From positions 3,100,001 to 3,164,000 of the forward strand of contig JAZGTN010000035.1 in the NCBI GenBank assembly GCA_037783415.1: a DNA stretch of 64,000 bases. Direction: 5' to 3'. Every line of letters starts with the position of its first letter. Within the stretch, counting starts at the first letter, position 1. A program made the position numbers and the translations under genes. Of this stretch, positions 35,394 through 48,744 are shown piece after piece. The notes under the pieces are model-generated. The model worked only from the letters and a program-made list of their open reading frames with translations. It searched no databases and had not been told where the DNA came from. This stretch comes from Leptasterias polaris (Eukaryota; Echinodermata; Asteroidea; Forcipulatida; Asteriidae).

Positions 35394-36896
35394 ACCACTG
35401 TATACGGGTTTGAAAAGAACCGGTCTGATTTGTTTTCTATCGACGGTTCGATCAGTTTACTGTGATGGTTTTCATCCCAGGTCTCATTGTTGAATCCATA
35501 CCCGTCTGTGCGCAGCATCAACACAACGAAGTATGTTTGTTACATCTTAAGGGATCAGACAATTTTTCCTTTCAGTCTCGTTTTGGTCAGATAATGTTTT
35601 GAATGGGACACCGTCATACCACGATAAAAGTTAATCACCATTTATTTTAGCTGTTTTCTCTTGTTTATCAGTCAACATTTATGTACCCCCCCCCCCCCCG
35701 GACTCTGGCCCCAATCATGTGCTCATGACATTTCTGGAAAAAAATATGGCATCTTCTTCTTGAAACGATCTAAAAAGTCTCCGCGAATCTGTTGTCATCT
35801 TAATGAGTTCGTGTTTTTGATAACATATTAAAAGTGAAAGTGCACTACGTACCTTTTGTTGGTGTGGGGGGGGGGGGGGCACTTTAGCCGTAAGTGTCGT
35901 GCGGCTCACCCAGATAAACAACTCCTCCAAACATTCCTTCTTCCATCGAAAAAAAAAAAGTGTCGATTAACAAACCCAATATGGTTTTGTTGTGTCAAAT
36001 CATTGTGGCGCTAATCGTTTTGGGAAATAATCTCATCTGAGATGCCTTCATCTTTGGAGAAAATCGTGTTTTAGGCCGATGGTATCTTTCTTGCCTGGGC
36101 AGGAATACTGAGCGCAAAAACATTGTGTCGCTGTTACAATGAATTTGCAATGGAATTTGCAATGGATTGCAATTAATTTACCAATACAAGAAGTAGATGA
36201 CGTGTTCCTCGTAAACTTGTGAAATGCAATGAATTTAATCGTTCGTCAACCCAACTATGATGTTTTTCATTCAAACTATTGCAATGAATTTACTCGCCAG
36301 TAAATTAAACCAATAATGCTGAGTGGATTGTAATGATTTTACTCGGCAGTAAACCAATAATGTACCATTCCTAAATAATAATGTTTCTTTGAAAACTGGT
36401 GGATCGCACTGCGCCCATTCGAGATATGGTGGACGCTTATAATTGCACTGTTAGCTGGTTCGGGTAAATCTGTGTGCAAACCCAAACCAAACTCATATAC
36501 GGTGTTCGCCATAATATCTCAAAACGGCAAATTAATTTATTACTTGCATGCTGTAAACCAATTTGTTAAAAACAAGTCAAGAGAAAAGAGACCTCTTCAA
36601 AATTGTATGCAGTGAATGGATGCACAGGAATGCGGTGTGAGTGAAACACTAAACCATCCATTGGATTTTTTTTGTTACTGTCTAACGGAGAAAGCTCATC
36701 GGCATCTTTAATTGTTTTAGCATATTTGAATAAAGAATAAAGTCAATAGGACATGTATAACTTGGGTAGTAGAGAGGGGGAATCGAGGAATATGCAGGGC
36801 CTAATTATCAGTGGACAGAACACACGGGGCAGGTGCTTCATTGTACGATTGGGGGAACTTCATTATTTCAACAAGGTGCATTTACCCCCTTTATAA

Positions 36897-37322
36897 TAAA
36901 GGGAAGGTATGTACATTTGGTAAGCATTCTTGAAACTAATGGCAAAACAAACTTACTTGGTTAGAAGTACAGCAGCGTTCGATAGTATATATAAAGCATT
37001 TTGAGAATCACTTCACTTCGAAGTAATGTGGTTATACAAAAATATATATCAGGTTTTATGCCCAGAAATTTGAATCTGGAGAAAATTGTCTGTCAGAAAC
37101 GTTTCTCATATTGTGTATTCCTAGGGATTATTCTTCCTGCGTGGACATTATTCGCTTCGGTTTTTCGGCGATATCTCACAAACGCGACCACCTTTTGAAG
37201 TGAAATTTTCACAGGTTAGTTTAATGGTATAGGCCTACATCATGTATATCTGTACATTTATATACCTATAGGATTGAAACAATCGAACGGTTCCAAAAAC
37301 CAAAGGTATACTTTGCTTTTAA
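36897..37322. mobile_element. Diverged MITE related to the TTTGGTAATT...GTGTCC family
   Basis: The left ATAAAGGGAAGGTATGTACA with TTTGGTAAGC and right AACCAAAGGTATACTTTGCT are partly inverted. The interior ACTTACTTGGTTAGAAGTAC and TGAAATTTTCACAGGTTAGT resemble blocks in the element at 47364. Confidence 0.55.
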
Positions 37323-37914
37323 CTTCTATACTTAGCTCATTTTGATGAAGCATTTATTTATCTCGATGTAAATTAAACATTCAGTTTTAAAGCCCATAGG
37401 CCTATCGTTTTAAAAATTTGTTTCAAACTTTCTCTTTACTGGTTATTGGAAATGATAACAAAAGATATTGTTGTCAATACTATTGAGTGTGCTTGAAAGT
37501 ATTAGATATGCACTTTAACCCCATGGAAAAATATGAATAAAAACATACACAAGATGTGGAACTGTATAAGCTGATTACAAACGAATCCTGTACAATGACT
37601 TAGATTTTCTTAATCCGCTTACGCAAGCTCGAAATAACAAACCTTTATAGTATAAAATCTAATCTTAAGTTAACTCAGTTAAGATTAAATTGTAAATTGC
37701 ATTAAAACTGCTTTCACTTCAGACAGACAGACAGAGAAAAATAACTCAAAATGTCACACGCAGCCATACTCGTCAGAGTCAGCTTGCAGATGTTCTTTGC
37801 AAAACCTCTTTGTAGGTAAACATGCATAACCATTAGTTTCTTCCATACTCTTTAAACTCCCCTAATTCAGGATCCCAGTGTCTACCCATTTCAAAAAAGG
37901 GGGGTGGGGGTGGG

Positions 37915-38000
37915 GGTTAGACTCTGATTCTGCGTTGGTTTGACACAATTTCGGGTCAGTTTGACACAGATTCTGTGTCATCTGACCCAGGAATGGTTCA
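37915..38000. repeat. GGGTCA/TTTGACACA repeat family copy
   Basis: Alternating TTTGACACA, GGGTCAGTTTGACACA and TCTGACCCAGG units. Relatives lie at 38518-38560, 49960-50095 and 58640-58830. Confidence 0.6.
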
Positions 38001-38008
38001 AGACCCCA

Positions 38009-38516
38009 CACTGCAAAAACTAGGGTGTCTGTTAAAATTAACATCATGGTTAACGAGAAGTCCCCCCGATCCACATAGCGAAAGTAGAAGTCCCGGCGGA
38101 TTTCCTACCTCCCGCCCAGGTAGTCGTTAATAAGCAGGACATTTCTTTTCAGAACTGAGAAGTCTCCCGAATTCCGAATAATCTACTCCGCGGCAGTAGA
38201 ATACAAAGCAAGACAAGTTCTCAAAGAACAAATCTACCTAGCAAGTAGATATACACATGGTGTTACCGCAAATCAAATATTATATTGATACCTCACCATG
38301 CCTCAAATCCCATAAACATCATTGTTGTTGTCACATTAATACTCAATCAAAATTAACATCACGGGGTGTTAAAATAACACCAATGTAATTGTGTTGGCAG
38401 AAATTAGTGTTATTGTAACATCATATGGTGTACATTGTGATTCTCTTCTTCGGTATCTATAATTTATGTGAAAACACCCGCGGTGTCAACTTTTTAACAC
38501 CCCAGAATTTGCAGCG
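38009..38516. mobile_element. CACTGCAAAAACTAGGGTGT MITE
   Basis: The left CACTGCAAAAACTAGGGTGT and the right ACACCCCAGAATTTGCAGCG form inverted ends. Internal GGTGTTAAAATAACACC palindromes repeat. GACCC/GGGTCA-rich repeats lie on both sides. Confidence 0.65.
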
Positions 38517-41500
38517 CATGGACTCAGAATCCGTGTCAATTCTGACCCAGGATTTTCTTAAGAATGCATGAAGAAATGTTGGGTTCTGGGAAGAACATGG
38601 CTCGGTTCTGAGAGGAGGCTTCTGTGAGGACGTTTCGCGTATAGTACTCATGTTTGTCTTCAGGAGAGTCCCAAAGCTCACCAAACCTGAATGTATCTCA
38701 TGCAATATTCAGCAGGGAATAATCCATAGCCGGTGTCAAAAGAGTGCATCTTTAAGGGAGCGTGCGCCGCGCATTTATGTACACAAATAATTCTCCTGAA
38801 GCGTTTATTCCTGACGAGTTCGATTGATGATTGAAATGATTGTCATGCAAGGTTATGTAAATGTCAACCAGTAAGAGAAGGGTACCCCCCTAATCGAAAT
38901 GATCTGCTTCGGGGGGAACTTTGAGCCAGGTTTCTTAAAGAGGTAGCGGGACATTGGTTTAATACTAATACTATAGAAGCAATCCATAGAAATTAAGGTT
39001 TCGCGGGGTCACCTTGTATTATGCTATATCTCTAATGGCTGTCTCACACGAGGACATTTATGGGCAACAACTTACAGACAATCCGTTAAAAAACCACCCT
39101 GAAACAAAACATTATAATTCAAATGTTTGTGTAGATTGGGGTTAGTGAGACACACGGTAGAAAAAATTTATTCATCTGATGTGCTCCGTCTCAATTGAAG
39201 TTGCTTGTCTCATTTTTACTGAATTTTAATTTGTGCTTGTAAAAAAAGACTTTGTGTGACAAGGCCTTGTGGCTCTGCCGAGAATTAAACCTGAGTTCTT
39301 GTAGATTCAAGTAAACCCTGTCAAATATTTTGTTAATGTTAGTTTATTTTATTTATGACAGGGCCAGGCTTACCAATTTTGATTTAGGGCATGCAATGGC
39401 CACTCGAGGTGGACCCTATACAAGATAATGAGGGAGGGGATCATGAACATAAATAGAAAATCATAGATAGATATTTTTGAGATATTCTGAGTTGGCTTTA
39501 CATTCATACCGACAAAATGTAATCAAATTAATCTGTTCGCCATGTTGCTGATTTTTGTTGTTGACAAAACGTGTGCGACGCTTTAAGTTTTCCTGTTTTG
39601 TGTGCAAAATTCAAGAAACCATTAGGCCCTTGTCTCATAAAACAGCCTATGTTATGTGTAGAGTTCTGTATTTTTCAAAGTAAACAACGAGCACATCTTT
39701 AATCTGAAATGTTTTTGCTCTTTTCATAACAAAAATTTGGTAGGGCAACATCTTCTTGTAATTTGATATAACGATGTCATCATCATCTTCCGAAAAACCA
39801 CTTGAGGCGGACTAATTTCTTCGGCTGATTGATGCGCGTAACTTGACACCGTGCAAGCTTTCTTGTGCATAATAATTCGCTTATTTGTTAATGAGTTATT
39901 GCCTGATGTTGTGACATTCTTGCGAGAAAAGAGACATTAACTGCTATTAAGACGGATTTAGTGCGAAACAATGTATGGCTGTTCCATTTAGATGTCACTT
40001 TAGTTAATTTTGAAGTTTTGCTCTACTCTGTTGAGAAAAGATGCATATTCAAAAATGCATCCGTGACGTCCTTTCAACGTCACTGTTACACTGGTTCCCT
40101 GAATTCAAGAGTAAATTAATGCACATTTTTGCGGGAAACCAAGACAATTAGGCCAAAGGCAGTGTAAACTGTCAGACAATAGAAAACGAAATTTTTACAG
40201 TTCCACATAATAGAATTCCAGTCGAAGTTGTTTTGCTCAATTAGCCTATACAAGTGGTTCGTAGAAAGCAGGAACAACTAGTTATATAGTAGGCCTAAGT
40301 GTTTTTATCAAAACTGTTTTCATTTTTAGCTTGGCGGCCTCGCGAACGTTAGCTTTTCACTAATTAAATATGACTCGCTGACGAAACATTTCTGAGACAT
40401 TTCGATGGAAACATAGCTCATACGATTTCACTGTTCCTTGCTCTATGTTTCAACGAACAGTATCTCTTATTATCGCAATCTGGAACCTCATTCTAGAAGT
40501 CGTAGACTCACTGCTCTGAGAGAATTCATGTGACGGATTCGTGCAGGCACTATAGTATAATTGGTGAGGGTCTGTCACTCTCCACACACCCTTGGAAGTC
40601 ATGTACCGGTACCCTCCGGCTATACATTTCGTAAATCAAGACGAAATGGCTTGTATTACCAAGGGAAATGCAAGAAGCATCATATTTTGTAAAAATGTAT
40701 TTTCTGCCGACTTCCGGCCGATGTAAAGAAAGCTGGTGATTTTTTTCTTCTTTTTATAATGTGAGTTATACGGGTCAGCGATGGGGGCGAGTCGATCCGG
40801 GTCCATGCCCCTGGGAACGATGTCGCCGTGTCTTAAAGTGACGTTGGGTACTATTCTCAAAAACAACCCACACGGAAATCTAAATATATTGCTGTTAATT
40901 TGATTACTATTTCAATCCATGACAAAATTAATGACCTTTTTTGTGTACATTTGATTTAATCAAATTTCAAAACAGGATACCAAATTTGTAGAGAATGACT
41001 CTTTATCTTCAGCCGTGTCTCAAAGAAAACACACCTTATCCAGTGGCTATTCCCAAACGCCAAGTCAAAAGTTAATGGCTGAGAAATTGATAAATTGAGA
41101 GGGGGAAAGCGGTAGCCGGCGATCTACAGAAGCATGTTAGAGAGGCAAGGGATGGGTCCCCAATGGAGCCTCTGCACGGTACGGGATCGTGCGGTGAGCC
41201 GGTGAGCCCCGGCTGTCACACGGGAGCGGCATGTGTTTTGTACGGCGGAAGATTCAGCCCGCATACGGTAGCTTCCTGTAATTACCACTAAAGTGGTGGC
41301 ACGCAATACCCCGAGGTCTTAACACCACAATATCACACTGCAGGTAAACACGTCTTGTAATTATCGGATACTTTTAAAGGTGTATTTGCATTGAGATTAA
41401 GACTCGGTAAGGAAAATAAAAAAAATAAAAAAACGGATTTGTAGCTTTCTGAGATTCTAGTCTTTCCATGGATAACTTCATGACCTATATCGACATATGA

Positions 41501-41859
41501 TGTTTAAAATCCATGAAAATTGACGAGTTTTTGCCTCCAAGTTTCTCCCAAAACAAATCATGGCCAACCGGACGAGGTCATGCGCCACCTGCGCTCAAAA
41601 TATAAATCCCAGCACTGATATACTGTCACGGCCACTCCGTTTCTACATGTCAGAATTAGATTGCTATTTGATGAAGAAAAGTCAACCCATGCAGTGTATG
41701 TGTTTCGGGCGGGAAGTGCCTGGTTTTGACGTGGAGCGTCACATTGTACTCAGTAGTTAGGAGGAACAATATTTGAATTTCAAGCCATAACTACTGTAAT
41801 CTGAATGCCAATGGTTGTATAATTGTATACTATTACTCCCCAGGGAGCTGAGATGGTTT

Positions 41860-41965
41860 AAGGAATGAAATAAATGGCCCAGTGACCAGGGGTAATAATG
41901 TTCGAAGCGTTTTGAGACGCCCTTGGGTGATAAAGCGCGATATAAATCCATATTATTATTATTTA
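41860..41965 (+). repeat. Interspersed repeat 3' end (GATAAAGCGCGATATAAAT)
   Basis: GACGCCCTTGGGTGATAAAG, then CGCGATATAAATCC and (TTA)n is a tail type common to tRNA-derived or LINE-derived repeats in marine invertebrates. Confidence 0.55.
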
Positions 41966-42743
41966 TTTATATAATTAAAGGGACCCGGAAATATATTTTG
42001 AGTTACTTCCTAATCCTCTTTTGCATATGAAAACTAATTGACATTCATATTTGGTTAGTTTCATCGAAACGTGAATTTATGTAAATTTTTTTTTTTTAAA
42101 TATCCTCTCTTATCTGTAAAACTGAGGGCCCTGTCGCGGTGATGTCATTTCAGGAAGACACTTGTTTTATTTCTTATTAAAGAAATAGTGTACCCCAAAA
42201 TTTGCTTGTTAAAAGAATTTGTGGGCTTTGGCTTACTGCAATGCACTGACATCCTAACAAATCACAAAATGAAAAGAAAGTTTACGACAGCAAAATATTC
42301 TGTCATCTTTTTGTGTGTAAAGTAATTGCGACATTGAGATTTGTGACGACATGACATCACACATTTACTCATGAATATGGAAATTTGCATTATAAAATAC
42401 AAAAAGGCACCAACATACCCTTAACAATGGCAAAACGAAACAGGTGCAGTAGATAGGACACTAAGGTGCATCACAAGGATTACTTGTAAACAAATTTGAC
42501 ATTGACCCTTTAAACTAATTCTGATGGAATCAATGAGACAAAAACAATCAAGTTGGGCTATTAGGAGAAAGAGAGACGGCCGTGGGGCCAGAGTCTCTAC
42601 TTAACCATCACGTCAATCAATGTAATTCACTTAAGAACCAGAACCAAATATTCTAAATGACATCTCATTATCCCAGTCACGTAGAATGGTTCTCCATGTG
42701 TATAGCACAGACCCACAAATCTTACGAAGAGGTCGAACGACAT

Positions 42744-42874
42744 GAGCGACCTTAGTCTTGATTGGCGACGTTCATTTTGTTTAACGTGGTGCGATATCGC
42801 AAACAGTTAATGTAGCGCCCTCTACCGGTGGCTAATACAAAAAACAGCGTCGCCAATCAAGACTAGAGCGACCT
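42744..42874. mobile_element. 113-bp MITE with 18-bp perfect inverted ends and 9-bp target duplication
   Basis: TAGTCTTGATTGGCGACG starts the element at 42753 and its exact reverse complement ends it at 42865. GAGCGACCT flanks it at 42744-42752 and 42866-42874. A 9-bp duplication fits Mutator-like or Merlin-like transposases. Confidence 0.88.
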
Positions 42875-43256
42875 CGGCCCAGCCGTACATCTCAACTCAT
42901 TATACGGCCGGAAACCCTCTCCCGTCTTGAGGACCGTCCGGGGGCGATGGAGGTCGTTTTTGCCCGGTGCTACAAACCGTAAAGAAATGTCGTCCACCCT
43001 GAAAGACTAACGTGGCTAAACTCTTAATTGAGTTACGTTTTTTAACAGCTATATATACGGAAGCCCAAAGTGACCATCCACACTATTTGTTTCCCGAGTT
43101 CTCATAAAGTTCTAAATAGTCTTTTCGATGTGCATCTTACACCCGTGATAATGTTGTGGGTAGTGAACACCATATAGATACAGCAGATCAGAAAGAACCC
43201 TTTTCTGGTATGAAAACTTGGAAAGTACATCTCAATTGCCAACGTACGGAGAATCT

Positions 43257-43480
43257 TTGATTGATTGATTGATTGATTGATTGAATTTATTCGGATAAAA
43301 ATACAGCAAGAACATGCCAAAAATACATACATGTACACAACAACAGGAGAAAAGACAATGAAATAAGATAAACCAAAACAGAACACAAGAAAGAAATACT
43401 GCACAAAATTATCCAAGGATAGCCCCAAAAAGCCAATAACTTAGACTTATTTCCATTGGGGTCCTTACAAAAAACGGCAA
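43257..43480 (-). mobile_element. 3' end of a CR1-like retrotransposon with (TCAA)n tail
   Basis: In reverse orientation it ends TTATCCGAATAAATTCAATC followed by (AATC)n, the usual short-period tail of CR1/L2-type elements. No coding part remains. Confidence 0.5.
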
Positions 43481-45011
43481 AAAACACCCCCCCCCCAAAA
43501 AAAAAAAAAAAAAAAAGGGAGTACCAAGAACAGACGAACCTAGTCAAGAGCAAAAAGATGAATCAAGGAAAAACAAAGCAAGAGAAAACATAATAAAAAA
43601 AATTTGCTTGGAACCGTGGGAAAAACATATGGTCGATTCAAGCTTTCATATTAATTATATTATTATAACCTCCCCCCCATAATGTTTTGGACCAATGAGG
43701 TCAAACGTCAAGACAAATTCACTTTGGGTCTTAACGATGTTGGTTCATCTGTGTGTACCAATGCAATTCGATTATCGGGGATTGTAGAACGTGTATTTTA
43801 TGGAGATATCAGTTGGTGACCTTCTTTTGTCAATTTGGGTTAGGCTGTTGTATCAGCAAATCGTGTGTTTCAAATGAATATGTTTTACTTGTTAATTTAC
43901 AACAGTATGTCATAGAATCATGCTTGTTTCACCGCAACCGAAGCTACTATACCATTGAATTGCACATAATACCATTGGATGGAGACAAGGCATATTTCAC
44001 TGATAAGTAAACATAGATTAAGACGCATGCATGCGCAACCATATCGCGCTGTAAGGCGCATTTATCAATGCTATCGTATGACGATAGCAGTGTTACCATT
44101 GAAGCTCTACTACTAGTAGTAGTAGTGACGGGGCTATTGGCAACTCAACCGTGTAGCACAGTGTCACATAATTCGATCCCCAGAGTCCCACCTTGACGCT
44201 CACTGATTTTGGTCGTTGTCTGGGACGACATCGATCGATAAATTATGAGATTTGGTCAGCTATTTGTCAAGTCGACATCCAGTAGATTTCCAGTTGGCTT
44301 GTTGTGGAACTATACATTGAGATTCAGTCTGATTACAACGGCCAAACACCCGACGTTAAAATCATCTGAATTCTGCATCCTTCACTCAAAAGTCTTGCTT
44401 TTATTACTCGACAACTTAACTCGGTGAGAATATTGTCTTTTTCGTCGAAGCGCTGTGTGTTTATTTCCGTTGTACCAATGTAACTTCGTTCAAACCAAAT
44501 GAACCTCCGTATGGCCACCGTGGGAGTGTAAATTCAACCGCACGTCGCAATATTCCACGTGGCGCCAAATTAGCATCAATCTTTCAGGAAGTATCGCCCT
44601 CACAAGATGAGCTGATGGACCCAAAGTCGACACTATACCGACCGATTCACCAAATTCCCTTGATAAGAATACGAGGTAACTTTACCCAAACATCAGCATG
44701 AAATGACGGATGGTCACTGTTGCACAACGCTGAGGTAGTCTACACTACACGCGGTGTACACTTTTTCCCGCGCTTTTCTTCTCTTCTATTGAATAATGTT
44801 AAGGTTCGGTGGGTAAACCTTTTAGAGAGAAAGCCATAATTGTGCTGGATGTGATAATGTAAGTCCGGCAGTTCAGTCACCACGTTGTTGCGGAGTGTGG
44901 GTGTGTGTGTGTGTGTGACCATGTTGCATATTGGATGATGAAGTGTTTAATGTGGGTTAATCGTGAAGATCAGCTGCGGCCTGCAGCCGTATCAGATGCA
45001 TTGACTTGACA

Positions 45012-45020
45012 CTATATAAG
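45012..45020 (+). promoter_or_regulatory. TATA box candidate
   Basis: CTATATAAG is followed about 30 bp downstream by an initiator-like TTTTCATC (near 45050). It would drive transcription towards the exon at 45726. Confidence 0.35.
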
Positions 45021-45725
45021 TTCAATAATCACTGGCCGAAGCTCGGAGTTTTCATCAACACCTGCAGGATTTATTCTTCAGCTCCTCTTCATTATCCGGG
45101 ATTGTAATGCAGCGTTTTCTTCCCTCAGTTCATGCCCACTTAACTCACACTGCCTAAACTGAAGTGGACGTATCCGGATTGCGTGTCCACTACCCAGAAC
45201 TCATCGCCTTCGGAGGAATCATATATTTGGGGGGGAATATCAGTTGCCATCGCCGAATCTTGGGAATTGATTCTCATTAGCTGTGTATGGCAATTTATAG
45301 ATACCGGTATGTCCTTGGTTATGTAAAACCACGTCCAGTGTGCAAACGCGCTAGTAAATTTATTACAAACTAGAATATTTTGATAGTGACGGTTAGATAT
45401 ACTGTGGACTCTGATCAGAAGGCTTGAGTTCCTAAACCAAGGATAGGTTTGCAAATATATCTTATAAAAACGTGACAAGTTGTATAACGCAACGGTGCTA
45501 CGGCGCTAATTATATGCATGCAACTCAGTCACGCGCGGGAATAGTTTCAAAGTGTTTACAGGGAAAATATGGCGCGAGTGTGATCATCTTTATAGTCTGG
45601 TTCCAGTTATCCTCTCAATGGTGATGCCCGAGGTGTAAAGAGAGACGTATGTAGAACTCCCCTGGTGGTTCGAACGATTTGGAGACTTAAGTGTGTTTGT
45701 CGATAGCGGAATCTCTGTACTCAAC

Positions 45726-45824
45726 ATGGATGCTAGGCTGGTGGTACCCAACGACCCTGCCCCGACTCATCTATGGGACAATAAAAGAGGACTTAGAGGT
45801 AGAAGTCACAGCGCGTCCTCAGAT
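45726..45824 (+). CDS. Candidate first coding exon of an unidentified gene (33 aa, continues beyond)
   Basis: ATG in context CTCAACATGG opens 33 codons (MDARLVVPNDPAPTHLWDNK, RGLRGRSHSASSD) and ends exactly at a consensus donor, GAT|GTAAGT. The composition (Pro, Asp, Arg, Ser, RGRSHS, a possible basophilic kinase site) looks protein-like, unlike the surrounding AT-rich noise. The upstream frame is open to a TAA near 45646. No downstream exon is recognised within the window, so a long first intron must be assumed. I cannot assign a family. Confidence 0.45.
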
Positions 45825-47363
45825 GTAAGTCAATATTTACTCTCTGCTTATGTTTTTTTTTTTTAGATTACCCAATGGTGAAATATATTCTCATGAAGAA
45901 TATGTTCAATGATATTTATGTTCCATTTTGTGTATTTTGAGTATTTGTTTTGCCACACAGAGTAAAGTTAGGGAAGCACAGTCATATAGACTAACTTTAG
46001 AACAACGTGGAGTGTTAAAGTATTGTCTGACATATGAGCAGACCCGATTTATGCTGAGAGTTATTAGTTTTAAAGGTAGTTATAAATCGTCAATGTTGTG
46101 AAAACAAAAAAGTTAATGACATGGCATTTCATTATCATCAACATATAATTTCAACAATCGTATCTTTAAATATTTTTGACATTTCAAGCATTAATATTTT
46201 TTACTAAAAGCGCTCATTTTTTTTTACAGAAAATTACATCATAATGATATTAAAATTGTTGCATTTAAGCATGGAGCAATGATTTTAGGCAACTCTTATA
46301 TCCTAAAGCGTTATGAATATGAAACACAACAAAATGAAACCACGCTGATTTTTTTCAAAATCTTTAAACCCATGTTCACAGTTCGAAATAAAGGTAGGCC
46401 TATTCTTCCGGAAGAAAAGTTGTACCACACCTTTAAAATCCATGTTGGTGACGTCACAGCCATCATGAACTACGCTCATTATACTGTCACAGTGTTGTCC
46501 TCTTTTTGGAGTTGTTTAGTGCCATCATCTTCAACCCATTACCGTCATACGGTTTATACTTCACACGTTTCGACGGTACACTTTGACACACTTTGCCTAA
46601 CACCCATATCATTATCCATCATGCCATTTCTTTTTTTTGGCCAAGAATATAAAATTGATGGGTAAGATATAACCGGGAAGAAAAGTAGCGGATGTTGTGG
46701 AGATTAAGCCGTGGGCACGGGGAGGCAAAGAGACGGTGAACAGCACTGCATCGATCTTCGATGGCCCGGACACGATCAAGAACAATTTTTTTTTTAAGAA
46801 CCTACATATTGCTGAGTATTCGCTTAAAATTCAGTGGGCCCATTGCTTGGTGAATGGTCTCCATAGCGAGACGGTACGATGTCTAGTGTTCAAGAAAATG
46901 TTTTCATATATAATATGTGGAACGTGCGTTCCCCTTATACCGGTAACCATAAGCTCAGTTTGAACATAGAAACGTTAGAAATCTCTCATTTATCAAAAAC
47001 TGTAGCATTTCAAGACAACGAACAGTGTCGGTATCTATCGAAAAACGGTTATTTTCAATCTGAAACTCTCACTGGTTTAAAAGCACATGTGTAACATTAG
47101 AAGTTGCCAAAGACCAGTATCCACACTGTCCTTGATGTAACACAACATATACATGAAATAACAAACCTGTGAAAGTTTAAACTCAATCGGTCTTTGGAAT
47201 CACGAGAACAAAAGTGTGAAAAAAACCTTTTCAAACATTGAGTTTTTGACTCGTGAGATCAAAACTGATTGTTTTCACTCATTTCTCAAAAACTGAAGCA
47301 TTTCAAGCACAAAATTAATACTTGAAAGGGAGTTTCCCATTATGACCATCTTTAGCATGTAAG

Positions 47364-47757
47364 TTAAAGGCACTGATGGACACGTTTGGTAATTACTCAA
47401 AATATATACCAGCATAAAAACTTACTTGGTAACGAGCAACGGAGAGCTGTTGATAGTATAATTTATAAAACATTGTGAGAAACGACTCCCTCTGAAGTAA
47501 CGTAGTTTTTGAGAAAGAGGTAATTTCTCACTAAAATATTTGAATTTGAAAAAGACTTCAGGCCTGAAGCCTTTTCAGGCATCTGAAAGCACACAAATTT
47601 GTGCAACAAGGGTGTTTTTTCTTTCATTATTTTCTTGCAACTTCGATGACCAAATTGAGCCAAATTTGTACAGGTTTGTTATTTTATGCATATGTTGGGA
47701 TACACCAAGTGAGAATACTTGTCTTTGACAATTACCAAACGTGTCCAGTGCCTTTAA
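47364..47757. mobile_element. MITE, TTAAAGGCACTGG...GTGTCCAGTGCCTTTAA family
   Basis: The left GTTAAAGGCACTGATGGACA with CGTTTGGTAATTAC and right GTAATTGTCAAAG-type inverse (AATTACCAAACGTGTCCAGT, then GCCTTTAA) form inverted ends. TTAA at both ends suggests TTAA-specific insertion. A core of the same type is very common in echinoderm sequence as I remember it. Confidence 0.75.
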
Positions 47758-48744
47758 GAATGAATCTGTGAACATTTATATGTTTACTCTTATCAATGTT
47801 ACAATGTTACAAACACCCATCAATGTAGATTACGTCATTTCCATACATGAAAAAACATGTACTTCCAGGTTGCTACAAAATAACTTACTTAACTGAAAGT
47901 ACATTTTATTCGTAAGTATCTAGTGAAATCGTTTTGCCAGGTGTTGTTTCATTTTAATTAAAGACAAATTTAACTTTGCATCACTTTGAAGCGATGGTCA
48001 GCCAACCATCGTTCGAAAGTGTGGGTTTTAATACAAGGTCTGTGTAATAGCTCAATAAGTCACCATTCGCTCTCGTATTCTTTTCTTGGCAGTCAAGAAA
48101 GCACAAAATGTAAACCGGTCGGCGAATGACATTTCATAATCCTATAGTCCCCCACAAATCCACGTCGTCTCGAAAAATACAATACAATAAAAAATATTGT
48201 AATTTCCCTTCAAAGTTACCCGTAGCCTACCAATCCTCAAGAGAGAAAAATCTAAAAAATACTGAAATAACGTTTATGAAAATAGCATTTGAAGGCCGTA
48301 CAATCACCGTGGTTTATTTGGATTGCAGTAATCAAAATAAGCCCACTATTACACGTCCGAACAATCCTGCACAAAGCGTAAACCGTTTCCGTTGTTTTAA
48401 CTAAATACACACGATCACAGACTTTGAGTTTTCACAGGAATTTTCACAGGTTGGCTTCATGGGATGTTTACTGAAAAAAAAAAAAAAAAAAAACATTATT
48501 CCAAAAAATAAATACATTATTCCCCTTTAAAGTTCAATTATTTCTGGCTACAGCTACGAGACATTCTGAAAAAGGTTTATGTAAAGGCAAATATAGGGTT
48601 AACGAACCTCTGGTTTAAAGTGTGGAGTGATGTACTTTTAAATCGCAGAGCTAAAGGACAAACCGTTCCTGTATTCAAATTATAAAACTTGACTACTCTT
48701 GTTACACTTGTATACAATGTTTATGTGTGCCTGTTGTGTTGTCA

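Larger units (their letters stand above)
33436..45000. other. Gene-poor region between ERCC8 and the 45.7-kb exon
   Basis: It holds MITEs and SINEs listed separately, poly-C (35687-35700) and poly-G (35867-35879) tracts, and a GC-rich block (41110-41345) ending in the donor-like CTGCAG|GTAAAC. Possible MITE ends TTAAAGGGACC (41975) and GACCCTTTAA (42513) are also present. No coding exon could be supported. Confidence 0.45.

Noticed and set aside
45140..45478. 112-aa ORF on the - strand upstream of the 45.7-kb exon
   Set aside because: It overlaps the presumed 5'UTR of the + strand exon, with no recognisable domain.
46279..46665. 128-aa ORF
   Set aside because: AT-rich, no domain, no splice context; consistent with chance in a long intron or intergenic region.
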